Shown: in pieces, positions 53,506 to 60,979 of the stretch | Layout: the number at the start of each line of letters is the position of its first letter | Numbering within the stretch: the first letter of the stretch is position 1 | Assembly: GCA_964244065.1 (NCBI GenBank) | Contig: CAXTHH010000002.1 | Span: 310,001 to 374,000 of the forward strand | Source of the DNA: JASLDZ01 sp964244065 | Lineage (GTDB): Bacteria; Pseudomonadota; Alphaproteobacteria; Caulobacterales; Caulobacteraceae | Direction: 5' to 3' | Length of the DNA stretch: 64,000 nucleotides | Notes under the pieces: generated by a model | Told to the model about the DNA's origin: nothing | The model's database searches: none | Seen by the model: the letters and a program-made list of their open reading frames with translations, nothing else | Made by a program: the position numbers and the translations under genes

Positions 53506-54180
53506 ATGGACATCCACAAGCCAAAGGCCGCGCACAGCTGGCGCGAGTTCCTGATCGAGATCGGCACCATCGTGTGCGGCATCCTGATCGCGCTCGGGCT
53601 GGAGCAGGTGGTCGAGCGCGTCCGCTCCGAGCATCAGGTCAAGGAAGCGCACGAGGCCATCCACCAGGAACTCGAACTCAACTTGGCGCGACTTCGCATC
53701 ACGAACGCGGGCGATAAGTGCCGGGCGGTTCGGCTGGGCCTTTTCGAGCAGTGGTCGGCGGGGAAGGCGACCTTCGACAGCAAAATGCTGTTCAGTACAA
53801 GGAATCGGCCCGTCTTCTCCGTGCTCCGGGCGTCCGCCTGGGATATCGCCAAGACGGGTGCGGTCGCCGCGCACATGCCGCTCGATGACCGGCTCAAGTT
53901 CGGCAACGTCTACGACCTGATCGCCAGCGCGAACGACACCTTGAACGAAGAGAATCGTTTATGGATACGGTTTGCACGCTTCTCAGGCAAAGGAGCGCTG
54001 GATGGAGACGACGCTAAGGTGCTGCGCGAAGATGTCGGGGTCGCCCGGGCGTATGCCGAGGCTCGAAAAGCCAGACTGGACTTGCTCGACCAGAGGATCA
54101 GTGAGCTGGGGGTAAAGCCTGGTCGCCTCGCCAACGCGGCGACCCTTGATCTCGGTGCGCTCTGCGCCTCACCGGGGTGA
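53506..54180 (+). CDS. Membrane-anchored protein of unknown function
   Basis: 224 aa from ATG 53506. The N-terminus KPKAAHSWREFLIEIGTIVC leads into one predicted transmembrane helix at about residues 15-33, followed by a long helical, charged region up to the C-terminus. The SWREF-IEIG start with an ALGLEQ-type end of the helix recurs in unnamed membrane proteins of Caulobacterales, but I know no function. Codon use is less GC-rich than in its neighbours. It is isolated, between the repeat-filled gap and the convergent amn gene (19 bp). Confidence 0.7.
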   Translation: MDIHKPKAAHSWREFLIEIGTIVCGILIALGLEQVVERVRSEHQVKEAHEAIHQELELNLARLRITNAGDKCRAVRLGLFEQWSAGKATFDSKMLFSTRNRPVFSVLRASAWDIAKTGAVAAHMPLDDRLKFGNVYDLIASANDTLNEENRLWIRFARFSGKGALDGDDAKVLREDVGVARAYAEARKARLDLLDQRISELGVKPGRLANAATLDLGALCASPG

Positions 54181-54199
54181 GGCGTTCCGCCTTCTCCAC

Positions 54200-55657
54200 T
54201 CACCGGAACGGCGGCTCGTCGAAGGCGCGCAGCTTGCGGCTGTGAAGGCGCGAGCCCTCCGCGCGCAGCAGGTCGACGGCGGCCAGCCCGATCTTCAGGT
54301 GCTGGTTGATGGCCTGCTCGTAGAAGCGGTTGGCCTGGCCGGGCAGCTTGATCTCGCCGTGCAGCGGCTTGTCGCTGACGCACAGCAGCGTGCCGTAGGG
54401 CACGCGCAGGCGATAGCCCTGGGCGGCGATGGTGGCGCTCTCCATGTCGATGGCCACAGCGCGCGACTGGTTGAACCGCAGGGCGGACGAGGTGTAGCGC
54501 AGCTCCCAGTTGCGGTCGTCGGTGGTCACCACCGTGCCGGTCCGCAGGCGGCGCTTCAACGCGTCGCCGCTGTCGCCCGAGACCAGCTTGGCGGCGTCGT
54601 AGAGGGCGCGCTGCACCTCGGCGATGGCGGGCACGGGGATCTCCACCGGCAGCACGTCGTCGAGCACGTGGTCGTCGCGGAGGTAGGCGTGGGCCAGCAC
54701 GTAGTCGCCGATGGTCTGGCTGGGCCGCAGGCCGCCGCAGTGGCCGATCATCAGCCAGGCATGCGGGCGCAGCACGGCCAGGTGGTCGCAGATGGTCTTG
54801 GCGTTCGAGGGGCCGACGCCGATGTTCACCAGGGTCACGCCCGGAAAGCCGTCGCGGCCGACCAGGTGGTAGGCGGGCATCTGGTGCTTGCGCCAGCCGC
54901 CCGCGGCGACCGCGGCCGGCCCGTCCGGCGTCTCGGCCGTGACCTCCACGCCTCCTGCGGCGGAGAGCTTGCCGTAGCGGCTGCCCGGCCGGCGCAGCTC
55001 CTCGGCGCCCCAGCGGACGAACTCGTCGACGTAGCGGTTGTAGTTGGTGAACAGGATGTAGGGCTGCACGTCCTCGGCCGGGGCGCCCGTGTAGTGCTTG
55101 AGCCGCGCCAGGCTGAAGTCCACCCGCAGGCCGTCGAACAGGCCCAGCGGCCGCGCCGCCTCCAGCTGCGGGGCCCACACGCCGTCAGCCACCTCGTCGC
55201 CGATCAGCGCCAGCTGGGTCGAGGGAAACCAGCGGGCGAGCTCGGTGGTCTGCGCCCCGTCCAGCTGCAGGTCGTCCGCCCCGTCCAGCACGTAGGGGTA
55301 GGGGATCTCCTGCTGGGACACGCCCGCGGAGACGGACACGCCATAGTCGGCCACCAGCAGCTCCAGCTGCTCCAGCAGGTAGGCGCGGAACAGCTCGGGC
55401 CGGGTGACGGTCACGGCGTAGTCGCCGGCCTGCGACAGCCGCGCGTAGGCCCGCGAGAGCCTAGGCCCCGGCCCCTCGGGCGCGTAGGTGATGCGAAGCT
55501 CGGGATAGGCGAAGGCCCCGTCCAGCCGCGCCCGCTCGGCGGGTCGCGCGCCGCGGCGGAGATAGGCCGCCAGCGCCGAGCGCAGGCTGGCGGCGGAGCG
55601 GGCGTAGATCGCCGCCAGCTCGTCCACCAGGGCGGGAAGGTCGGTTCCGGTCGTCAT
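54200..55657 (-). CDS. amn: AMP nucleosidase
   Basis: 485 aa, the usual length. It splits AMP to adenine and ribose 5-phosphate, controlling adenylate pools. The N-terminal AMP nucleosidase domain includes LRITYAPEGPGPRLSRAYAR and GVSVSAGVSQQEIPYPYVLD; the C-terminal nucleoside-phosphorylase fold contains VTLVNIGVGPSNAKTICDHL, MIGHCGGLRPSQ, and AIDMESATIAAQG with the catalytic region. C-terminal KIGLAAVDLLRAEGSRLHSR is typical. No purine genes are adjacent. Confidence 0.96.
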   Translation of the reverse strand: MTTGTDLPALVDELAAIYARSAASLRSALAAYLRRGARPAERARLDGAFAYPELRITYAPEGPGPRLSRAYARLSQAGDYAVTVTRPELFRAYLLEQLELLVADYGVSVSAGVSQQEIPYPYVLDGADDLQLDGAQTTELARWFPSTQLALIGDEVADGVWAPQLEAARPLGLFDGLRVDFSLARLKHYTGAPAEDVQPYILFTNYNRYVDEFVRWGAEELRRPGSRYGKLSAAGGVEVTAETPDGPAAVAAGGWRKHQMPAYHLVGRDGFPGVTLVNIGVGPSNAKTICDHLAVLRPHAWLMIGHCGGLRPSQTIGDYVLAHAYLRDDHVLDDVLPVEIPVPAIAEVQRALYDAAKLVSGDSGDALKRRLRTGTVVTTDDRNWELRYTSSALRFNQSRAVAIDMESATIAAQGYRLRVPYGTLLCVSDKPLHGEIKLPGQANRFYEQAINQHLKIGLAAVDLLRAEGSRLHSRKLRAFDEPPFR

Positions 55658-55709
55658 GCGGAACCCTAGCGGCCCCGCGCGACGGTGGCGAGACGGCCCG
55701 GGTCGCGCC

Positions 55710-55922
55710 TCAGGCCTTCTTCAGGGCGGAGGGCTTGTGGATGGCCTCCTTGCCCGACTTGTCGCTCTTCACCTTGTACTCGGGCTCCGCCTTGCTGGCC
55801 TTGGCGGTGTGGCCCTTCACGCTCTCCGTGCCGGTGACCTTCTTGACCACCTTGCCCGTGGAATGGCCCCCCGAGCTGTCCCACGCCACCTTGTCGCCCG
55901 CCTTGAACGTCTTCTCGGCCAT
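55710..55922 (-). CDS. DUF2945 (TUDOR-like) small protein
   Basis: 70 aa. KTFKAGDKVAWDSSGGHSTG, then GKVVKKVTG and a lysine-rich tail match the DUF2945 / hypervirulence-associated TUDOR family. These small cytoplasmic proteins have an SH3-like fold and unknown function, often in stress-related neighbourhoods. It stands alone between amn and nrdB on the minus strand. Confidence 0.88.
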   Translation of the reverse strand: MAEKTFKAGDKVAWDSSGGHSTGKVVKKVTGTESVKGHTAKASKAEPEYKVKSDKSGKEAIHKPSALKKA

Positions 55923-55953
55923 GGTTCCGGACTCCTGAAAGCCCGCAAATCCG

Positions 55954-56112
55954 TCACGAGGGCAGGGGTTCCCGAGCGGCGTCCCACGATGCGGCCCGCT
56001 CTGGCTCGGTAGTAGGCCACACGGGACGGAAACGCTCCGCCATGTCCCTTGCGGCCTCCATAAGCGTCTCCGCCACCTCCTGAAAGCTCGCCTCCTCAGC
56101 CGGAAGCTTCAA
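55954..56112 (-). CDS. Possible small protein downstream of nrdB
   Basis: A 52-codon frame from TTG 56112 to TGA 55954 has protein-like composition, reading LPAEEASFQEVAETLMEAAR, then AERFRPVWP and a W-D-A-A-R end. It lies 26 bp after the nrdB stop on the same strand and fills the 216-bp gap before the DUF2945 gene. I see no Shine-Dalgarno sequence and recognise no family. The start codon is uncertain, and the frame could be a remnant. Confidence 0.35.
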   Translation of the reverse strand: MKLPAEEASFQEVAETLMEAARDMAERFRPVWPTTEPERAASWDAAREPLPS

Positions 56113-56138
56113 GCCCGAGGAGGTGAGGTGCGGAAGGG

Positions 56139-57176
56139 TCAGTGTGCGGCCGACTCCGCCGTCCGCCGCCGCGCCATGAGCTCATCGAACTGCGCCCACA
56201 CGCCTTCCTTCGATTGCCACAGACCTTTGGTGGCCGCCTTGGAGTACTCCGTGGCGCGGGCCTCGAAGAAGTTGGCGTGCTCCACGCCTGAGAGCAGGCT
56301 CTGCAGCCAGGGCAGCGGGTTCTCGCGCACGCCGTAGACCTCGGGCAGGTGCAGCTGGCGCAGGCGCCAGTCGGCGATGAAGCGGATGTACTTCTTGATG
56401 TCCTCGGGCGTCATGCCCTCGATGTCGCCGGCCTCGAAGGCCAGGTCGATGAACTTGTCCTCCATGCCGACGACCGTGCGGCAGTTGTCGATGATGTCGT
56501 CGGCCACCGCCTTGGTCACCACGCCCGTCTCGGCGTTGAAGGCGTGGAACAGCTTGATCATGCCCTCGCAGTGCAGGCTCTCGTCGCGCACCGACCACGA
56601 CACGATCTGCCCCATGCCCTTCATCTTGTTGAAGCGCGGGAAGTTCAGCAGCATGGCGAAGCTGGCGAACAGCTGCAGCCCCTCGGTGAAGGCGCCGAAC
56701 ATGGCCAGGGTGCGGGCGATGTCGGCGTGCGTCTCCACGCCGAAGGTTTGCATATAGTCGTGCTTGTCCTTCATCGCCTCGTATTCAAGAAAGGCGCTGA
56801 ACTCCGACTCCGGCATGCCGATCGTCTCGAGCAGCAGGGCGTAGGCGGCGATGTGGATCGTCTCGATGTTCGAGAAGGCGCTCATCATCATCTTCACCTC
56901 GGTGGGTTTGAAGACGCGTGCGTAGCGTTCCATGTAGTTGTCGTTCACCTCCACGTCGCTCTGCGTGAAGAAGCGGAAGATCTGCGTGAGCAGGTTGCGC
57001 TCGCGGTCGTTGAGCTTGGTCGCCCAGTCCTTGCAGTCCTCGCCTAGCGGCACCTCCTCGGGCATCCAGTGGACCTGCTGCTGACGCTTCCAGAACTCGT
57101 GCGCCCATGGGTAGCGGAACGGCTTGTAGGCGTGGCTCGGCGTCATGAGGCCGGGCAGGAGGAGGGTCGCGGACAC
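56139..57176 (-). CDS. nrdB: Class Ia ribonucleotide reductase, beta subunit
   Basis: 345 aa from GTG 57176; a later ATG at 57146 (MTPSHAYKPF) is an alternative. NrdB holds the diiron-tyrosyl radical cofactor used by NrdA to make deoxyribonucleotides. Metal ligands are recognisable in the segments DCKDW, SNIETIHIAAYALL (Glu, His), TEGLQLFASF and VRDESLHCEGM (Glu, His). YPWAHEFW and the C-terminal ARATEYSK region fit the family. nrdA is not in the window. The upstream region, shared with the divergent M15 peptidase, holds an inverted repeat that may be an operator. Confidence 0.95.
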   Translation of the reverse strand: MSATLLLPGLMTPSHAYKPFRYPWAHEFWKRQQQVHWMPEEVPLGEDCKDWATKLNDRERNLLTQIFRFFTQSDVEVNDNYMERYARVFKPTEVKMMMSAFSNIETIHIAAYALLLETIGMPESEFSAFLEYEAMKDKHDYMQTFGVETHADIARTLAMFGAFTEGLQLFASFAMLLNFPRFNKMKGMGQIVSWSVRDESLHCEGMIKLFHAFNAETGVVTKAVADDIIDNCRTVVGMEDKFIDLAFEAGDIEGMTPEDIKKYIRFIADWRLRQLHLPEVYGVRENPLPWLQSLLSGVEHANFFEARATEYSKAATKGLWQSKEGVWAQFDELMARRRTAESAAH

Positions 57177-57258
57177 GGGCGGGGCCTCACGCGGAATCGG
57201 AACGGAGGGCCATTAACGCCACCCGGACACCAGATGTCGAGGGTCGCCGCCGCCGCAG

Positions 57259-57297
57259 CCCACAAGATGTGGGAGATCTGTGGACCGGCCTGTGGAC
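57259..57297. promoter_or_regulatory. Candidate operator between nrdB and the M15 peptidase gene
   Basis: An inverted repeat CCCACA-AGA-TGTGGG (57259-57273) is followed by two direct repeats of CTGTGGAC (57278-57285 and 57290-57297). TGTGG thus recurs three times at 11-12 bp spacing, one DNA helical turn. It lies about 80 bp before nrdB. NrdR, the usual repressor of ribonucleotide reductase genes, is one possible binder, but the sequence is not a clear match to its consensus. Confidence 0.35.
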
Positions 57298-57318
57298 GGA
57301 AGGGGGAAGGGAGCGGGG

Positions 57319-58311
57319 GTGGCCGTCGAGCGTTGCCGCAGGATGCTGCGCCGGGTGGGAGGGGTCGTCGCTGGGCTGGGCGCCCTCGCCCTGGGCGGCG
57401 CGGCGCTGTGGCTGCGGTTCGCGCCGCCGATGGACGTTCCGCCGCTCCGGCCCGCCGTGGCCCCGCCCGTCGCCGCGGCGCCTCCGCCCGGGGCTGCGAT
57501 TGAGGGTCCTCCCGCGCTCCCGCGCGACGCCGACTGCCGGTCGGGGCCCGGGCGCGAGGCGGAGGCGGCCGCCAACGCCGCCACGCTGGAGACGGCGGCC
57601 TGGTCGCCCTCCGGCCCGGTGGAGACGGGGTGGGCCGCCTACGCCCCGCTCGCCGCGCGCGAGGTGGGCGCCGCCTGCGGCCCCGGCTCGACCGCCTTCG
57701 CCCAGAAGCTGGCGGCCTGGCGCGCGGCGCACGGGCTCGGGGCCGGCGGCGTGATGGACGCCCCCACGCTCAAGGCCATGGTGGTGACCTGGCTGCTGCG
57801 CCGGCCCTTCGTGCAGGCGACGCGTCGCGGCGAGTGCCCGCCCGCGCCCGATCCCACCGGCCTGGCCACGGCGCTGCCGGGCGAGACCCTGGGCGGCAAG
57901 GCGGTGCAGGCCGCCCCCGCGGCGCTGGAGGCGTGGCGGCGGCTGCGCGCGACGGCCCGCGCCGAGCGGCCGGAGATCGCGGCCGACCCGGGCCTGCTGG
58001 CGATCGCCTCCGGCTTCCGCGGGCCGGCCGAGGAGGCGGCGCGCTGCGCGTCGCGGGGCTGCGACACGGTCAGCCGCTCGCGCTGCTCGGCGCATCGCAC
58101 GGGGACCGCGTTCGACCTCGTGCTGACCACCGCGCCGGGCGCGGCGGCGCTCTCCACGGCGGAGGCGGACCGCAAGGCCCTGGCGCGCACGCCGGCCTAC
58201 CTGTGGATGGCGGCCAACGCCGACCGGTTCGGCTTCCTGCCCTACCCCTACGAGCCCTGGCACTGGGAGTGGGCGGGCGCGGCGCTCACCCCGCCAGCAG
58301 CTCCCCCGTGA
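57319..58311 (+). CDS. M15 family D-alanyl-D-alanine carboxypeptidase-like protein
   Basis: 330 aa from GTG 57319, which has a purine-rich site (AAGGGAG) at good spacing. One transmembrane helix at about 13-33 anchors it in the inner membrane, followed by a proline-rich linker. The C-terminal domain has the M15/VanY zinc motifs: SAHRTGTAFDLVL (SxHxxGxAxD) and EPWHWEW (general base Glu and zinc-binding His). It should trim the peptide stems of peptidoglycan in the periplasm. It overlaps the convergent hemW gene by 26 bp. Confidence 0.88.
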   Translation: MAVERCRRMLRRVGGVVAGLGALALGGAALWLRFAPPMDVPPLRPAVAPPVAAAPPPGAAIEGPPALPRDADCRSGPGREAEAAANAATLETAAWSPSGPVETGWAAYAPLAAREVGAACGPGSTAFAQKLAAWRAAHGLGAGGVMDAPTLKAMVVTWLLRRPFVQATRRGECPPAPDPTGLATALPGETLGGKAVQAAPAALEAWRRLRATARAERPEIAADPGLLAIASGFRGPAEEAARCASRGCDTVSRSRCSAHRTGTAFDLVLTTAPGAAALSTAEADRKALARTPAYLWMAANADRFGFLPYPYEPWHWEWAGAALTPPAAPP

Positions 58312-59452
58312 GCCGGTCGAGCACGGGGCGCCCCGCCGGCGTGGCCCGCAGGCGGCCGTCGTCCAGCCGGAGCAGCCCGAGCTCGGCCAAGTCGGCGAGC
58401 TGTGCCGGCGCAAGGTGCAGGGCGTCGAGCGCCGCGGTCGGCACGCCGTCCGAGGTGCGCAGGCCCATGAGCAGCCGCTCCTCGGCGACCTCCCGCGGGC
58501 TCAGCCGCTCCGGAGCGGGGTGGCCGACGCCGGTCTCGGCGACGCGGCGGACGTAGTCGGCCACGCGCGACTCGGCTGTGGTGGCCAGGCGGGCGCCGTC
58601 CACCGTCAGCCGGCCGTGCGCGCCGGGGCCGGCGCCCACGTAGTCCGCCCCCGTCCAGTAGAGCAGGTTGTGGCGGGAGCGCGCGCCGGGGCCGCGGGCG
58701 TGGTTGGAGACCTCGTAGGCCTCGAACCCGGCGCGCTCCAGCACCGCCTGGGTGGTCTCGTACAGGTCGGCGGCGAGGTCCGGGTCGGCGGGGCGCCAGC
58801 CGCCCCGGCGCACGGCGCGATCGAACGGCGTGCCGGGCTCGACGGTCAGCTGGTAGGGCGACACGTGCTCGGCCCCGAGCTCCACGGCCTCCACCAGCTC
58901 GGCGGCCCAGGCCGCGGCGGTCTGGCCGGGGCGGGCGTAGATCAGGTCCAGCGACACGCGCGGAAAGGTCCGGGCCGCGACCGCCAGCGCCGCCCGGCCC
59001 TCCGCCGCCGAGTGCAGCCGGCCGAGGAAGCGCAGCGCCGCGTCGTCGAGCGCCTGCACGCCCAGGGACAGGCGATCCACGCCGGCGTCGGCCAGGGCGG
59101 CGAAGCGGGCGGCCTCCGCGTCGCTCGGGTTGGCCTCCAGCGAGACCTCCACGGGCGGGTCGCCCGGGGCGGCGGGCCAGAGGACGCGGGCCAGGGCGAT
59201 CAGCTCGGCGGCCCAGGCCGGGTCCATCAGCGAGGGCGTGCCGCCGCCGAGGAACACCGACACCAGCCGTCGCGGGCCCAGCCCGGCGGCCTGGGCGCGC
59301 AGGTCGGCGGCCATGGCGTCCGCCAGCGCGCGCTGCTCGTCGCGCCGCCCCCGGTCGCGGGTCACCACGAAGTCGCAGTAGGGGCAGATGCGCGCGCAGT
59401 AGGGCCAGTGCAGATAGACGCCCAGGGGAGGGCGCGGGCGGGCCTCGGTCAG
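58286..59452 (-). CDS. hemW: Radical SAM heme chaperone HemW, probable CTG start
   Basis: 388 aa if started at CTG 59452, the expected length of about 380. This start gives MTEARPRPPLGVYLHWPYC, followed by the iron-sulfur motif C19-x3-C23-x2-C26 (CARICPYC). Between the upstream in-frame stop and that motif no ATG, GTG or TTG exists; the first GTGs lie after the motif, so an ordinary start would remove the catalytic cluster. The CTG overlaps the rdgB stop as CTGA. Other motifs are FLGGGTPSL, VSLEANPSD and YEVSNHA. HemW inserts heme into respiratory proteins; the rdgB-hemW order is common. Confidence 0.9.
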   Translation of the reverse strand: MTEARPRPPLGVYLHWPYCARICPYCDFVVTRDRGRRDEQRALADAMAADLRAQAAGLGPRRLVSVFLGGGTPSLMDPAWAAELIALARVLWPAAPGDPPVEVSLEANPSDAEAARFAALADAGVDRLSLGVQALDDAALRFLGRLHSAAEGRAALAVAARTFPRVSLDLIYARPGQTAAAWAAELVEAVELGAEHVSPYQLTVEPGTPFDRAVRRGGWRPADPDLAADLYETTQAVLERAGFEAYEVSNHARGPGARSRHNLLYWTGADYVGAGPGAHGRLTVDGARLATTAESRVADYVRRVAETGVGHPAPERLSPREVAEERLLMGLRTSDGVPTAALDALHLAPAQLADLAELGLLRLDDGRLRATPAGRPVLDRLTGELLAG

Positions 59453-60048
59453 AACAGCGCCGCCTTCAGCTTGGCGAAGGCGTCAGCGCGGTGGCTGATG
59501 GCGTGCTTCCGCTCCGGGTCCATCTCGCCGAAGGTCTCCGTCTCGCCATAGGGCGTGAACAGCGGGTCGTAGCCGAAGCCGCGGTCGCCGCGGCCGGGGA
59601 AGACCAGCCGGCCGTCCACGCGGCCCTCCACCACCACGCAGGGGCCGTCCGGCCAGGCCACCGCCAGGGCGCAGTGGAAGGCCGCCCGGTCGTCGTCGCC
59701 ACCGCGCGCGGCCAGCTCGCGCTCCACCCGGGCCATGGCCGCGCCGAAGTCCCGCGGCTCGCCCGCCCAGCGCGCGGAGAGCACGCCGGGGTCGCCGCCC
59801 AGGCCGCGCACCGCCAGGCCCGAGTCGTCGGCGATGGCGACCACGCCGCTGGCGTCGGCGGCGCGGCGCGCCTTGAGCGCGGCGTTGCCGGCGAAGGTGG
59901 TCTCAGGCTCCTCGGGCTCGGGCAGGCCGAGCGCGTCGGCGCCGACCAGGTCGAAGCGCCCGTCCAGGAGGGCCGCGATCTCCCGCGCCTTGCCGGCGTT
60001 GTGCGTGGCGGCCACGAGCCGCGTTCCGGGCCGGAGCTGGAGCGCCAT
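59449..60048 (-). CDS. rdgB: RdgB/HAM1 family non-canonical purine NTP pyrophosphatase
   Basis: 199 aa. It hydrolyses dITP, ITP and XTP to monophosphates, keeping them out of DNA. VAATHNAGKAREIAALL at the N-terminus, TFAGNAALKA, ADDSGL, then FGYDPLF and the end HRADAFAKL are the family signatures. Its stop overlaps the presumed CTG start of hemW. It is divergent from the DUF2975 gene (114 bp). Confidence 0.95.
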   Translation of the reverse strand: MALQLRPGTRLVAATHNAGKAREIAALLDGRFDLVGADALGLPEPEEPETTFAGNAALKARRAADASGVVAIADDSGLAVRGLGGDPGVLSARWAGEPRDFGAAMARVERELAARGGDDDRAAFHCALAVAWPDGPCVVVEGRVDGRLVFPGRGDRGFGYDPLFTPYGETETFGEMDPERKHAISHRADAFAKLKAALF

Positions 60049-60162
60049 GGGGCAGCCATGCGGCCCCGCGCGTCCGACCGCAAGGGTCTGTGGGCCCCGA
60101 GTTGACGCCCGGGCGGCCTGCGGGTGTGATCCGCCGCGGCGGCGGGTCCGCAGGCGAGGACC

Positions 60163-60696
60163 ATGCGCGCGTTCGGACCGGCCTCGGTGTCGAGCCTCCT
60201 GAAGATTGGGCTGGACGTGGTGACCTACGCCCTGGGCGCCGCCCTGTTCATGGGCGCGCTGGGGTTTCTGGTGGCGGTGCTGGTGCAGCCGGTGCTGGGC
60301 CCGCCGGGCGTCGGGCCGCCCCGCTTCGGCGTGTTCGACCCCGTGCTCCGGCGCGGCCCCGCGCTCCTGGTGCTGCTGATCGGGGTGGAGGTGTGGCTCG
60401 CCGCCCTGCTGGCGGTGGCCGACCGGCTGCGGCGGGTGTTCGCCACCCTGATCGAGGGCCGGCCCTTCCGCCCCGGCAACGCCCAGCGGCTGCGCGCCAT
60501 CGGCATGGCGCTGATCGTGCTGCAGCTGGCGGGCTACGCCCTGCCCATGCTGGTGGCCCCCGTCTTCCCCGAGGCTCGGTTGAAGCGGCCGGACCCGGAC
60601 GTGTCGGCCTGGTTCGCCGTGCTCGTGGTGTTCGTGCTGGCCGAGGTGTTCCGCGAGGGCGCGCGCCTGCAGGCCGAGGCGGAGCTGACCGTATGA
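60163..60696 (+). CDS. DUF2975 family membrane protein
   Basis: 177 aa with four predicted transmembrane helices: about 18-42, 66-87, 112-132 and 147-165. RRVFATLIEGRPFRPGNAQRL followed by IGMALIVLQL is the recognisable centre of DUF2975. These proteins are typically encoded with a small XRE regulator, as here: the stop overlaps the ATG of the next gene by 4 nt. The function is unknown; the pairing suggests a membrane-linked control of the regulator. Confidence 0.85.
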   Translation: MRAFGPASVSSLLKIGLDVVTYALGAALFMGALGFLVAVLVQPVLGPPGVGPPRFGVFDPVLRRGPALLVLLIGVEVWLAALLAVADRLRRVFATLIEGRPFRPGNAQRLRAIGMALIVLQLAGYALPMLVAPVFPEARLKRPDPDVSAWFAVLVVFVLAEVFREGARLQAEAELTV

Positions 60697-60929
60697 GCGT
60701 GCGCGTGCGGCTCGACCGGGTGCTCGCGCGGCGACGCATGTCGCTGGCCGAGCTGGCCGACCGGGTGGGCATCGCCTCCGAGCAGCTGGAGGTGCTGCGC
60801 TCCGGCCGGGTGCGCGCGGTGCGCCTGTCCACGCTCGACGCCCTGTGCCGCGAGCTGGCCTGCGGGCCGGGGGACCTGCTCAGCTACGAGCCGTTCGAGG
60901 CGGTGGAGGACGAGCCGCCCGGGGGGTGA
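60693..60929 (+). CDS. Small XRE/Cro-CI type DNA-binding protein (YozG-like)
   Basis: 78 aa, nearly all helix-turn-helix. RVRLDRVLARRRMSLAELAD opens the domain, and RVGIASEQLEVLRSGRVRAV holds the recognition helix; LDALCRELACGPGDLLSYEP closes it. The CxPGDLL ending is typical of YozG-like HTH_26 proteins. ATGA overlap with the DUF2975 gene shows co-translation. It may regulate its own operon. Confidence 0.9.
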   Translation: MSVRVRLDRVLARRRMSLAELADRVGIASEQLEVLRSGRVRAVRLSTLDALCRELACGPGDLLSYEPFEAVEDEPPGG

Positions 60930-60979
60930 TCCCAGGCCCGATCCCGGGTGCGGGCGCGCGGCCGCCGGGGCGCGCAGGT

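Noticed and set aside
53126..53524. A 132-codon minus-strand frame in the gap after infB
   Set aside because: It runs across the palindrome and the dispersed element and looks like translated repeat sequence.
55817..56020. A 67-codon minus-strand frame overlapping the DUF2945 gene
   Set aside because: Arg-rich composition typical of a shadow frame, and it overlaps a well-supported gene on the same strand.
60163..60929. Toxin-antitoxin pair
   Set aside because: The first protein is a multi-helix DUF2975 membrane protein, not a toxin fold, and the pair matches the known DUF2975/XRE arrangement.
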